Part shown: piece by piece, positions 33,482-41,344 of the stretch
Layout: the number at the start of each line of letters is the position of its first letter
How positions within the stretch are numbered: position 1 is the first letter of the stretch
Assembly: GCA_001603455.1 (NCBI GenBank)
Contig: LUZA01000004.1
Coordinates: 1-53,073, forward strand
Source of the DNA: Bacteroidales bacterium Bact_09
GTDB taxonomy: Bacteria; Bacteroidota; Bacteroidia; Bacteroidales; UBA932
Length of the DNA stretch: 53,073 nt
Direction: 5' to 3'
Made by a program: the position numbers and the translations under genes
The notes under the pieces: generated by a model
Seen by the model: the letters and a program-made list of their open reading frames with translations, nothing else
Databases searched by the model: none
Told to the model about the DNA's origin: nothing

Positions 33482-34660
33482 CTAATCAAATTGGCGCATC
33501 TTTTCAAGAATTAGCCGGGTTGCTCCTGTGTTTTTTAAAACGTAATCCCTACCTGCCCTGCCTGCTTTTTCTCTCAGGGATGGATCTTTGATCCAAGGCC
33601 TAAGGGCTTCCAGGCAAGTTTTGTAGTCCCGGAACCCTGTGGCGGCGCCAAGGCGGATCAGATCACACGCTTCCCCAAATTTTTTATAGTTGGGTCCAAA
33701 AACAAGCGGTTTGCCGTAAACGGCCGCTTCCAGTGTATTATGTATCCCCGAAGGATTGAACCCCCCTCCTATATAACAAACGGTTCCGTACCGGTAAAGA
33801 GACGAGAGTATGCCAATGGTGTCTATTATCAGGACTTTGGGCTGGGGACCTTCTTTGACTGCCGAGAAAAAGACCGGGTCCCATTTAGCGAACAGACGGG
33901 CTATAGAAGACAAATGCGACGGGTGGACCTCATGGGGGGCAATGATGAGTTGTAGCTCCGGAATTTCACCTGCCAGGCGTTCCAGGATAACTTCGTCCCG
34001 GGGCCATGTACTGCCTGCGATCAGGACGGGCTCCCGGACAAGTTCTTTGAATAGGTCCGGGGTATTATCCCTGGACGCATTGCCTGCAACCTGGTCAAAA
34101 CGCGTATCGCCCGCCACTGTGACGGGAAGAGATGATCCTGCAAGAGAAGAGAGCAGATTGAGCGAACTGCCGTCCTGGACAAAAAGATGGGTGAAACAAT
34201 GCAGCATACGACGGAAAGGAGCTCCGTATATTTTGAAAAATGGCTGGTCCGATCTGAAGCGGGCAGAGATCAAGTATGCGGGAATGTTTCTTTTTTTTAG
34301 AGTAGTTAGGTAAAAGTACCAGAATTCATATTTAACGAAAAGGGCGGCACCGGGACGTACCAGGTCCAGAAACCTGCGTGCGTTACGGGGGGTGTCCAGA
34401 GGCAGGTAAAATACATAATCTGCCAGGGGTGTGTTTTTACGAATTTCGTGTCCGGAAGGAGAAAAAAAAGTCAGCAGGATCTTTTTACCGGGAAACATTT
34501 GCCGGTATGCTTCCATGACTGGCCTGCCCTGTTCAAATTCGCCCAATGAGGCACAATGTACCCACAGGGGAGGGTTGTTCCGGTCTTCATCCCGGAATGT
34601 TGCTGACAGTCGTTTCCACTGTCCCTTTCTCCCCATAAAAAAAAGCAATGTTTTGTTCAC
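33482..34660 (-). CDS. kdtA: KDO (3-deoxy-D-manno-octulosonic acid) transferase, N-terminally short
   Basis: This glycosyltransferase adds KDO to lipid A. Matching motifs are WVHCASLGEFEQGRPVME, SPSGHEIRKNT and YEFWYFYLTTLKK. The C-terminal glycosyl-donor site is GGGFNPSGIHNTLEAAVYG. Family members normally begin with a membrane anchor of about 40 residues; here none is present. The start is set at GTG 34660 because the minus-strand -7 TACCTTTG ends exactly four bases upstream, as in five other genes here. ATG 34636 is the alternative. An upstream GTG at 34663 would lie before the likely transcript start. Confidence 0.88.
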   Translation of the reverse strand: MNKTLLFFMGRKGQWKRLSATFRDEDRNNPPLWVHCASLGEFEQGRPVMEAYRQMFPGKKILLTFFSPSGHEIRKNTPLADYVFYLPLDTPRNARRFLDLVRPGAALFVKYEFWYFYLTTLKKRNIPAYLISARFRSDQPFFKIYGAPFRRMLHCFTHLFVQDGSSLNLLSSLAGSSLPVTVAGDTRFDQVAGNASRDNTPDLFKELVREPVLIAGSTWPRDEVILERLAGEIPELQLIIAPHEVHPSHLSSIARLFAKWDPVFFSAVKEGPQPKVLIIDTIGILSSLYRYGTVCYIGGGFNPSGIHNTLEAAVYGKPLVFGPNYKKFGEACDLIRLGAATGFRDYKTCLEALRPWIKDPSLREKAGRAGRDYVLKNTGATRLILEKMRQFD

Positions 34661-34664
34661 CACA

Positions 34665-34692
34665 CAAAGGTATAGATTTTACCTTACCTTTG
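34665..34692. promoter_or_regulatory. Mirrored divergent -7 elements between kdtA and the PHP gene
   Basis: TACCTTTG on the minus strand (34672-34665) and on the plus strand (34685-34692) form an inverted repeat, 12 bp apart. The plus copy ends four bases before the ATG at 34697. The minus copy ends four bases before the GTG at 34660. Confidence 0.65.
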
Positions 34693-34696
34693 CAGC

Positions 34697-35836
34697 ATGA
34701 GTAGAAAACATAAAACAATCCGGAAATTGTTGTGGACAGGATCGTTTTTAGCCTTATTTCTACTTATCCGCATGATGCCTTTCTATAAACCGACTCCCGA
34801 AGATCCTTTTTCGGGACCATACTGGTATAATCCCTATGAACACGTGGTCCCCGGCGGTCGTTGGCTGAGAGCGAACTTTCATGCCCATTCCAATGCCTGG
34901 GGCATTTTTACAAATGGCAGGAAAAACACAGTGGACGATATTTTGTGTAAATACGATTCCCTGGGGTATGATATTATCGGAGTGTCTGATTATCAGCATA
35001 TTACAAAAACCAACACCAACTTGTTTATTCCGGTTTACGAGCATGGTTTCAATATACTCAAGACACATCAGGGTGCCATTGGGGCCAGAAAGGTTTACCA
35101 CAACGATTACATTCTGCCCCAGACAAGGTCACAGAAACAACAGGTGATCAACAAACTGGCCCAACATGCAGAGTTGGTAGTCCTGAACCATCCTGCCTGG
35201 AGGGGTGGTTATTCCAAAAAGGACATCAGGCAGCTTACCGGGTATGACCTTTTTGAAGTGCTCAACGACTTCTGGATATCCGAAAAACTCTGGGATGTTG
35301 CCCTGTCCGGTGGAAAGCCGGTCATGCTCCTGGGAGGAGACGATGCGCACAATGTTTTCAAACAGACCGATCTGGCACGGGATCTTACCCTTATTTATAC
35401 AGATTCCGATACGGTAACACTCCGGGACATATACAAGGCACTTAGCTGCGGAATGGCCTATGGGATAGAAGTGACAAAAAACCTGGCCCGGTCCAGCGTC
35501 ATTGAAAAGCGTGCCGGGCTGGATGATATGCCGTTGTTAAAGACGTGCCTGATCAGGCAGGACAGCCTGGTAGTTGCCCTGACCGGGAAGGCCGGTCATA
35601 TCAGTTTTATTGGACAGAACGGGAGGCTGCTCAAAAAGGTTCCGGACCTTGGCAACGGCTGGGAATCTGCTTATTATCTGCTCCGACCAGAGGACACCTA
35701 CGTAAGGGTGAGGATTTCCCTGCCCGACAGTTCCCGGTTATACCTGAATCCGGTTATGCGCACGGGCGTTAAAGGACAAAAACCACAGATGCCGGTATCA
35801 CAAAAGCGTAGGTTATTTACTATCTTTGACAAATGA
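34697..35836 (+). CDS. Membrane-anchored PHP-domain protein
   Basis: This 379-residue protein has an N-terminal hydrophobic anchor (about residues 10-26) and a PHP metalloesterase fold outside it. The metal-ligand motifs are intact: NFHAHSNAWG (HxH), GVSDYQH, LNHPAW and LGGDDAHN. PHP proteins are phosphoesterases or related hydrolases; a substrate is not suggested by the motifs. It is leaderless by the -7 spacing. Its last four bases overlap mlaE, whose own -7 element lies in this gene's 3' end. Confidence 0.8.
   Translation: MSRKHKTIRKLLWTGSFLALFLLIRMMPFYKPTPEDPFSGPYWYNPYEHVVPGGRWLRANFHAHSNAWGIFTNGRKNTVDDILCKYDSLGYDIIGVSDYQHITKTNTNLFIPVYEHGFNILKTHQGAIGARKVYHNDYILPQTRSQKQQVINKLAQHAELVVLNHPAWRGGYSKKDIRQLTGYDLFEVLNDFWISEKLWDVALSGGKPVMLLGGDDAHNVFKQTDLARDLTLIYTDSDTVTLRDIYKALSCGMAYGIEVTKNLARSSVIEKRAGLDDMPLLKTCLIRQDSLVVALTGKAGHISFIGQNGRLLKKVPDLGNGWESAYYLLRPEDTYVRVRISLPDSSRLYLNPVMRTGVKGQKPQMPVSQKRRLFTIFDK
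35821..35828 (+). promoter_or_regulatory. -7 element for mlaE inside the PHP gene
   Basis: TATCTTTG, in the last codons of the PHP gene (encoding part of TIFDK), ends exactly four bases before the mlaE ATG at 35833. The spacing is identical to the leaderless group, so mlaE-mlaF can probably be transcribed alone. Confidence 0.6.
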
Positions 35837-36579
35837 TCAAGAAAACCCTGGAGCTTACCGGAGAATATATCCAGCTTATGAAACGGGTCTTTACAAAGCC
35901 CGAAAAATGGCGGATTTTCTGGAAACAGTGCTTGGTGGAAATGGAAAAGCTCGGACTGACATCTGTCCCGTTGATCGGGATCATTTCCATTGCCATAGGT
36001 GCCGTTCTGGTAATTCAGACCGCGTATAACATTGAAAACCCGTTTATCCCCAAAATGTATGTTGGCTATATGGTACGTGAGAGCCTGATCCTGGAATTCT
36101 CATGCACTATGGTGGCTTTGATACTTGCTGGCAAGGTGGGGTCCAATATTTCATCCGATATTGGCACCATGCGGCTGACAGAACAGATTGACGCCATGGA
36201 AATGATGGGCATCAATTCTGCCAACTACCTGATCCTGCCCAAAGTGGTATCTGTCTGTGTGTTTAATCCCGTACTCATGCTTTTCAGCTTCATGATCGGG
36301 ATACTGGGTGGCTGGTTGATCGTGGCTGCAACCGGAATGATTACCCTGAGCCAGTACACCATCGGTTTGCGTTTTGCTTTCAATGGCTATTATATTGTAT
36401 ATGCTGTGACAAAAATGATTGTATTTAGCTTTATCATAGTCACGGTATCGGCCCTGTACGGTTATTCTCCCAAAGAGAACTCCATGGAAGTAGGACACGC
36501 CAGCACACGTTCTATTGTGGCCATTTGCCTGCTGATTCTGATTACGGACCTGATGTTGACCCAATTGATGCTGAACTGA
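35833..36579 (+). CDS. mlaE: ABC transporter permease, MlaE family
   Basis: This permease of the phospholipid-trafficking MCE system has 248 residues and about five helices. It carries the family segment GVTSVPLIG-like text (here LTSVPLIGIISIAIGAVLV) and RLTEQIDAMEMMGINS, which docks the ATPase. It would help keep lipid asymmetry of the outer membrane. The next gene is its ATPase, overlapping by one base. The MCE-domain substrate-binding protein (MlaD) is not adjacent. Confidence 0.92.
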   Translation: MIKKTLELTGEYIQLMKRVFTKPEKWRIFWKQCLVEMEKLGLTSVPLIGIISIAIGAVLVIQTAYNIENPFIPKMYVGYMVRESLILEFSCTMVALILAGKVGSNISSDIGTMRLTEQIDAMEMMGINSANYLILPKVVSVCVFNPVLMLFSFMIGILGGWLIVAATGMITLSQYTIGLRFAFNGYYIVYAVTKMIVFSFIIVTVSALYGYSPKENSMEVGHASTRSIVAICLLILITDLMLTQLMLN

Positions 36580-37334
36580 TGATTTACGTAAAGAACATTA
36601 ACAAGTCCTTTGGCCAGCAGCAGGTCCTGTCCGGTATATCGGTCGAATTCTTGGATGGGAAGACGAACTTGATCATCGGTGCCAGCGGATCGGGCAAGAC
36701 GGTACTGCTCAAGGCGGTTGCCGGCCTTCATAATATTGACTCGGGTAAGATCTTATACGACAAAATAGATTTTACGGGATTGGGGGAAAAACAACGCAAA
36801 GAGATACACAAACAAATGGGCATGTTATTCCAGGGCGCGGCCCTTTTTGATTTTGCCACAGCCCGGGAAAACGTGCGGTTCCCCCTTGATTTCTTCACAG
36901 ACTGGTCTATGGCTCAGAAGAATGAACGGGTTGATTTTTGCCTGCACCGGGTGAACCTGGGTGATATCGGCAATAAATATCCGTCCGAACTGAGTGGCGG
37001 TATGCAAAAAAGGGTCGGCATAGCCAGGGCTATTGTGATGAATCCGCGGTATTTGTTCTGTGATGAGCCCAATTCGGGTTTGGACCCGCAAACGGCTATT
37101 GTCATCGACAGGCTGATCAGCGAACTTACCCACGAATACAATATGACGACCATCATCAACACCCATGACATGAACTCTGTGATGGCTATAGGGGAAAAAC
37201 TTGTTTTTCTTTACCAGGGTAAAAAAGAATGGGAAGGTAGCAAGGATGATATCTTACATGCAGACAACAAAGCCCTGAACGATTTTGTATTTGCTTCGGA
37301 AATGGCACGTCTGTTAAAGAAACCTATATTCTGA
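36579..37334 (+). CDS. mlaF: ABC transporter ATP-binding protein, MlaF family
   Basis: This ATPase of the Mla-type lipid transporter has 251 residues, starting at ATG 36579 (MIYVKNINKSFGQQQVL). An upstream in-frame start overlaps the permease and is rejected. Walker A is GASGSGKTVLL, the ABC signature LSGGMQKRVGIARA, and Walker B YLFCDEPNSGLDP. The stop/start pair TGATG couples it to mlaE. Its 3' end overlaps the convergent barrel gene by 11 bases. Confidence 0.95.
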   Translation: MIYVKNINKSFGQQQVLSGISVEFLDGKTNLIIGASGSGKTVLLKAVAGLHNIDSGKILYDKIDFTGLGEKQRKEIHKQMGMLFQGAALFDFATARENVRFPLDFFTDWSMAQKNERVDFCLHRVNLGDIGNKYPSELSGGMQKRVGIARAIVMNPRYLFCDEPNSGLDPQTAIVIDRLISELTHEYNMTTIINTHDMNSVMAIGEKLVFLYQGKKEWEGSKDDILHADNKALNDFVFASEMARLLKKPIF

Positions 37335-38538
37335 AACGGATCCCGAGCTCCATCCTGAATTGGGTGGGTTGTATGGTCCGGATGCTCTTGGGCTGGTTGT
37401 TTTCAAAGTAATGCGAGACAGTAGGTTCAATGTAGATGCCCATCAGATCGGACCATTTGTATTCGATTCCGAGTCCCCCGAATAAAGACCATTGGAATCC
37501 CTGTACGGGGACGTACTGACGGGTGACTACGTCATTGAGCTGGCAAATATATTCGTCGGCCACTGCGCGGTCAATCGCACCTCCGCTCACGGCATATACA
37601 GTCAGGTGGGGAGTATTCACTGCCCGGAAATATATGCTGACAGGAATGCCAATGTAATGCGTGTTTTGATTTACAATATATGATTTGTCGGCCGTATGCA
37701 CCTGGTATTCTCCGCGGAGCAGGGTATAAGTGAGTGAGGCACCGACCGATAGCCATTTGTTGAATTCTTTCTGGACATTGATTCCGGCAGAAATGGGGGT
37801 GGAAAAATGGGCCGAGATATGGTTCACATCATCTTCATCAAAGTAAGGTGCCATGTAATCGGGAATACCCAGGTTCGTGAGATCGCTCCCTGCCAGGCTG
37901 AGGGGTGTTTCCCATTTGGTAGTATAGGTAGAAGGCGTGAACAAGTATGTGCCGTTAATGGCTCCCTGGTATGAAAAATTGGCTGCAGTGATCCATTTTT
38001 TGTTCAGTCGTATGTTTTTTGGGGGATCAACCGGGAACAAAACATTTTGGGTTTGACCCTTATTTTTTACAGGTTCCTGTACAGGCATGTTCCCGTGCAT
38101 AACCCTTTCTTCCTGTCCGGGTTGAAGCGGAACAGGTTCAACCGGTGTGGCAGAAGGGATTCCGGTACGGTCAGCCGTAACCTCGGAAGTAACCGGGACA
38201 ACGGATGCACTGCGCAACAGGTCCAGATGCGCCTTTGTGTATAATTTTGCAATATCCGGGCGGATATCAGGAAGATCTATGGAAACAGGGCGGTCAATGA
38301 TCCGGCATATGGTCCCGGGTGCAGTATCCAGCCGGGTTCTAAAAGGCATGAATAAAACAAACAGCAACAACAGACATGCCGCTGCAGCCGTTCCTAGGAA
38401 CATAATCCGTTTGCGCCGGCGCAGCACAACACGATGTGACATCCGCGCTGTAAGGGCTTCCCAGTCCCCTGTCTCCCCCGGGAGGGAGAACCCAGACAGT
38501 TTCTCCCGTATTTTTTTATCAAAAAGATCTTCAATCAT
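37324..38538 (-). CDS. Inner-membrane-anchored protein with C-terminal outer-membrane beta-barrel domain, anti-sigma-like
   Basis: This 404-residue protein has a short cytoplasmic head (residues 1-44, with DWEALTARM around W26), a membrane helix (about 45-65), and a Pro-rich linker to about residue 170. A beta-rich domain then ends in RFRI, as in the outer-membrane beta-barrel family. It is coupled to an ECF sigma gene two genes upstream; the head matches the place where anti-sigma factors bind sigma. I recall this architecture from Bacteroidota, but its mechanism is not established in what I can see. If the barrel folds in the outer membrane, the protein spans the envelope. Confidence 0.7.
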   Translation of the reverse strand: MIEDLFDKKIREKLSGFSLPGETGDWEALTARMSHRVVLRRRKRIMFLGTAAAACLLLLFVLFMPFRTRLDTAPGTICRIIDRPVSIDLPDIRPDIAKLYTKAHLDLLRSASVVPVTSEVTADRTGIPSATPVEPVPLQPGQEERVMHGNMPVQEPVKNKGQTQNVLFPVDPPKNIRLNKKWITAANFSYQGAINGTYLFTPSTYTTKWETPLSLAGSDLTNLGIPDYMAPYFDEDDVNHISAHFSTPISAGINVQKEFNKWLSVGASLTYTLLRGEYQVHTADKSYIVNQNTHYIGIPVSIYFRAVNTPHLTVYAVSGGAIDRAVADEYICQLNDVVTRQYVPVQGFQWSLFGGLGIEYKWSDLMGIYIEPTVSHYFENNQPKSIRTIQPTQFRMELGIRFRI

Positions 38539-38995
38539 GTTCCAAAGGGGTTAAAATTTTGTTTACCGTCATGTAAGTACTTCCAAAAAACTGGGGACCA
38601 TACTCCAGGATCTCTTCCCGGGTAAGCTGGAAGGTGGGCAGCATAAAATGTACATAAAGCGTTTCCGGTTCGTACAAAGGGTTGAAGTGTTCACCGTATG
38701 CATTGAATATCAGGCGGAATTCCTGCGAGATGGGGAAGGCGATGGTTTGCGTCCGGAAAATGCCGTCATCGTCTGTAAATACGGGTTCCTCCAGACGCAG
38801 ATAAACTGAAATACAGGGGACAGGTTCCTGAGTCAGGGAATCCACAATCTTTCCTTCCACTATGAAAAAGGCATGCGGATACTCCCGGGTTGCAAGGGAA
38901 TCGGACTGCAGAGGGTAACGGAAAGGAATTGTATCCTGGCACGAAACCAAAAGCCCCGTCAAAAAAACAAATCCTATGAGATATATCCGTTTCAT
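38531..38995 (-). CDS. Lipoprotein with carboxypeptidase-regulatory-like domain
   Basis: This 154-residue protein has a signal peptide with a lipobox (TGLLVSCQD, Cys19). A small beta-sandwich of the carboxypeptidase regulatory type follows (FFIVEGKIVDSLTQEPVPCISVYLRL), as in many envelope proteins. It overlaps the sigma gene by four bases (ATGA) and the following barrel gene by eight, so the three are translated together. It may be a periplasmic sensor or ligand partner of the barrel protein; this is inferred from position only. Confidence 0.78.
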   Translation of the reverse strand: MKRIYLIGFVFLTGLLVSCQDTIPFRYPLQSDSLATREYPHAFFIVEGKIVDSLTQEPVPCISVYLRLEEPVFTDDDGIFRTQTIAFPISQEFRLIFNAYGEHFNPLYEPETLYVHFMLPTFQLTREEILEYGPQFFGSTYMTVNKILTPLEHD

Positions 38996-39558
38996 TTAAA
39001 ATCGTTCAGTTTATGTTGCAGCCAGGACCTTGCCCTTGAATACTGGGAGCGGGAAGTGCTTTCGCTGATGTTCAATATTTCTGCTATTTCGTTGTGTGAG
39101 TATCCTTCAATGGCATACATGTTAAAAACAGTCCGGAAACCAGAGGGCATTTGTTCTATACAGCGGAGTATGTCACTGGCCGAGATTTTTTCCAGGATCA
39201 ATCCCGTGGTAACCGATTTGCCGGCAGAGTTCTCTATCTGCTCGCTGTATCGCAGGGCATCGTTTTTGCGTAGATAAGAAAGAGAGATGTTCACAAATAT
39301 TTTCCGCGCCCAACCCTCAAATGAACCTGTTCCTGCATACGTCCCTATTTTTTCAAATAAAACAACAAATCCGTCCTGTACAATGTCCTTGGCCGTCTCG
39401 CGATTGCCTGTGTACCGTTGACAAACCGCCAGCATTTTCGAATAGAGACGCTCATATATAACACGTTGTGCCGCAGGCTCTTTTTTTCTGCAGGCAACAA
39501 TGAGGTCCCTTTCCGGAATGTCTTTATTTAGATGAAAATTACGGCCGGAATGTTGCAT
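38992..39558 (-). CDS. ECF-type RNA polymerase sigma factor
   Basis: This 188-residue sigma-70 family protein has region 2 with AKDIVQDGFVVLFEKIG and WARKIFVNISLSYLRK, and region 4 with YAIEGYSHNEIAEILNISESTSRSQYSRARSWL-type helix-turn-helix (about residues 145-180). It is the first gene of a three-gene operon with a lipoprotein and a membrane-anchored barrel protein, the likely regulators of its activity. A -7 element lies at 39593-39586, 27 bases upstream of the ATG. Confidence 0.93.
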   Translation of the reverse strand: MQHSGRNFHLNKDIPERDLIVACRKKEPAAQRVIYERLYSKMLAVCQRYTGNRETAKDIVQDGFVVLFEKIGTYAGTGSFEGWARKIFVNISLSYLRKNDALRYSEQIENSAGKSVTTGLILEKISASDILRCIEQMPSGFRTVFNMYAIEGYSHNEIAEILNISESTSRSQYSRARSWLQHKLNDFK

Positions 39559-39585
39559 GGATGTAAGAAAATTCTACAGGCTAAA

Positions 39586-39631
39586 CAAAAGTAAAATAAA
39601 TAATTGAATTGAACGAATTATGGTAACTTTG
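39586..39631. promoter_or_regulatory. Divergent -7 elements between ECF sigma operon and TPR lipoprotein
   Basis: TACTTTTG (minus, 39593-39586) ends 27 bases before the sigma ATG. TAACTTTG (plus, 39624-39631) ends 24 bases before the TPR ATG at 39656, with a TTG (39604-39606) 17 bases upstream. The plus element lies inside an upstream reading frame, which is why a start at 39620 is rejected. Confidence 0.55.
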
Positions 39632-39655
39632 CAACTCCCTCAATACTTTGATAAC

Positions 39656-41341
39656 ATGTGGAAACGTGTTTTATTGTTCATGTCTTTGGTCATCGTGACA
39701 GCTTGTGGTTATCGCGCCGAGGTTGCCTCCGAAGAATCCAGGATATTATTTCATCAGGGATTGAAAATGTTTTACCTGGGAGATATGTATCAGGCGCGGG
39801 ATTATTTTCAACGGGTAGTCTCAGGAAACAAGGACAACGATGCAGCTTTTTATTACCTTGCCCAAATAGCCGGTTATGCAGGTGAATGGGACGAATCGGC
39901 TGCTTATCTTCAGAAAGCCCTAAAGTTGCAGCCTGGTAATTACTGGTACCGTCTTCAGGAAGCGAAACTGGCCGTTGCCTCGGGAAAAACAGAAGAAGCG
40001 GAATCCCTTTATGAAATCCTCTGGAAGGATCATCCTGGCAAAATCGAATTGTTATACGACCTCATAGGGTTGTATATGAATAACCACAAAACGGACAGGG
40101 CTCTGGGACTGTTGGATACCCTGGAGGACAGGGATGGCGTAAGTGAATCCAGTCTGCTGCTTCGTTTTAATCTATTGATGGAGAGCGACCGTGAAGCAGC
40201 CGTGAAAATGCTGCACGATCATGCCCGGAACAATCCCACGCCCAGGGTACTAAGTATATCGGGAGACCTCGAGGCGGGGAACGGCCAGACAGATCAGGCA
40301 AATGATTATTACCAGCGTGCACTGGAAATGGATCCCACATTTATGCCGGCAGTCTTTGGACTGGCCGAGACATACAGGATGAAAAGGCAGTTTGATCTGT
40401 ACTTTGAGAACATCAATGTATTTCTGGCCTATCCCGACATTGAGGCGCGGATGAAGACTGATTACCTGAAACAAATTCTGGATGTCAGGGGGTTTGTTGC
40501 CACATTCCAGCCACAGGTGGACACCCTCTTTTTGAGTACACGCAGTGCGCATCCGGCAGACAGCGCTCTTGCCTATGTCTATGCCGGATACCTTATCCAG
40601 ACACAGCGACCTGCACAGGCCAGAGAGGTAATAACCGAAAATCTAGGTCATTATCAACACGATTACCAGGCATGGTATCAGACCCTGGGTGTCATTTATT
40701 ACCTTAAGGAATGGCCTCTGTTGTGTGAATATGGTGCCAGGGCTCTGGATGTGTTCCGCGATGATGTGGATTTCAGCAGCTTGTATGGCTTGGCATTATG
40801 GCAGACAGGGAAGCTGGAGGAGGCCATTGCACGTTTTGAACTGATCCTGAAACTGCTCAAAAAGGGAGATACGAAGAACAAGGTACAGACCATGTCCCTT
40901 TTGGGAGATCTGTACCATGAAAAAGGAGACTGGGAAAGATCCTTCCGGATGTATGAGGAGGTCCTGCGACTGGACCGGGAGAACCTGCCGGTGCTGAACA
41001 ATTATGCTTATTACCTTTCACTCAGGGGAGAAAAGCTGGAAAAAGCGTTGTCCATGAGCCGGATCACTATAGACAAGGAATCGAATAATTCCACCTATCT
41101 GGACACTTACGGTTGGATCCTTCACTTGTTGGGGCGTTCTGCCGAAGCAAAGACCATTTTCAGACAGGCGCTGGCTTACGGAGGAAAAGAAAGCGCCGAG
41201 ATACTGAATCATTATGGAGATGTGCTCAACGCGCTCAACGAACCGCTCATGGCCATAGTATATTGGCAACAGGCCTACGACATTGAACCTCGTGAAGATA
41301 TTCTTAGTAAAATTGAGACCAACAGGAAAACCGGGCAATAG
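39656..41341 (+). CDS. TPR-repeat lipoprotein
   Basis: This 561-residue protein has a lipobox at MSLVIVTACGY (Cys17) and about ten TPR-like helix pairs (for example AFYYLAQIAGYAGEWDESAAYLQKAL near residue 60). They form a superhelical scaffold exposed to the periplasm. The start at 39656 is chosen because the -7 element lies between it and the earlier ATG. It precedes the EnvC-like activator by three bases, suggesting a shared role in division or envelope remodelling. Confidence 0.82.
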   Translation: MWKRVLLFMSLVIVTACGYRAEVASEESRILFHQGLKMFYLGDMYQARDYFQRVVSGNKDNDAAFYYLAQIAGYAGEWDESAAYLQKALKLQPGNYWYRLQEAKLAVASGKTEEAESLYEILWKDHPGKIELLYDLIGLYMNNHKTDRALGLLDTLEDRDGVSESSLLLRFNLLMESDREAAVKMLHDHARNNPTPRVLSISGDLEAGNGQTDQANDYYQRALEMDPTFMPAVFGLAETYRMKRQFDLYFENINVFLAYPDIEARMKTDYLKQILDVRGFVATFQPQVDTLFLSTRSAHPADSALAYVYAGYLIQTQRPAQAREVITENLGHYQHDYQAWYQTLGVIYYLKEWPLLCEYGARALDVFRDDVDFSSLYGLALWQTGKLEEAIARFELILKLLKKGDTKNKVQTMSLLGDLYHEKGDWERSFRMYEEVLRLDRENLPVLNNYAYYLSLRGEKLEKALSMSRITIDKESNNSTYLDTYGWILHLLGRSAEAKTIFRQALAYGGKESAEILNHYGDVLNALNEPLMAIVYWQQAYDIEPREDILSKIETNRKTGQ

Positions 41342-41344
41342 AAA

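Noticed and set aside
39620-39655. The upstream ATG of the TPR lipoprotein
   Set aside because: The -7 element lies downstream of it, and only the ATG at 39656 leaves a proper lipoprotein signal peptide.
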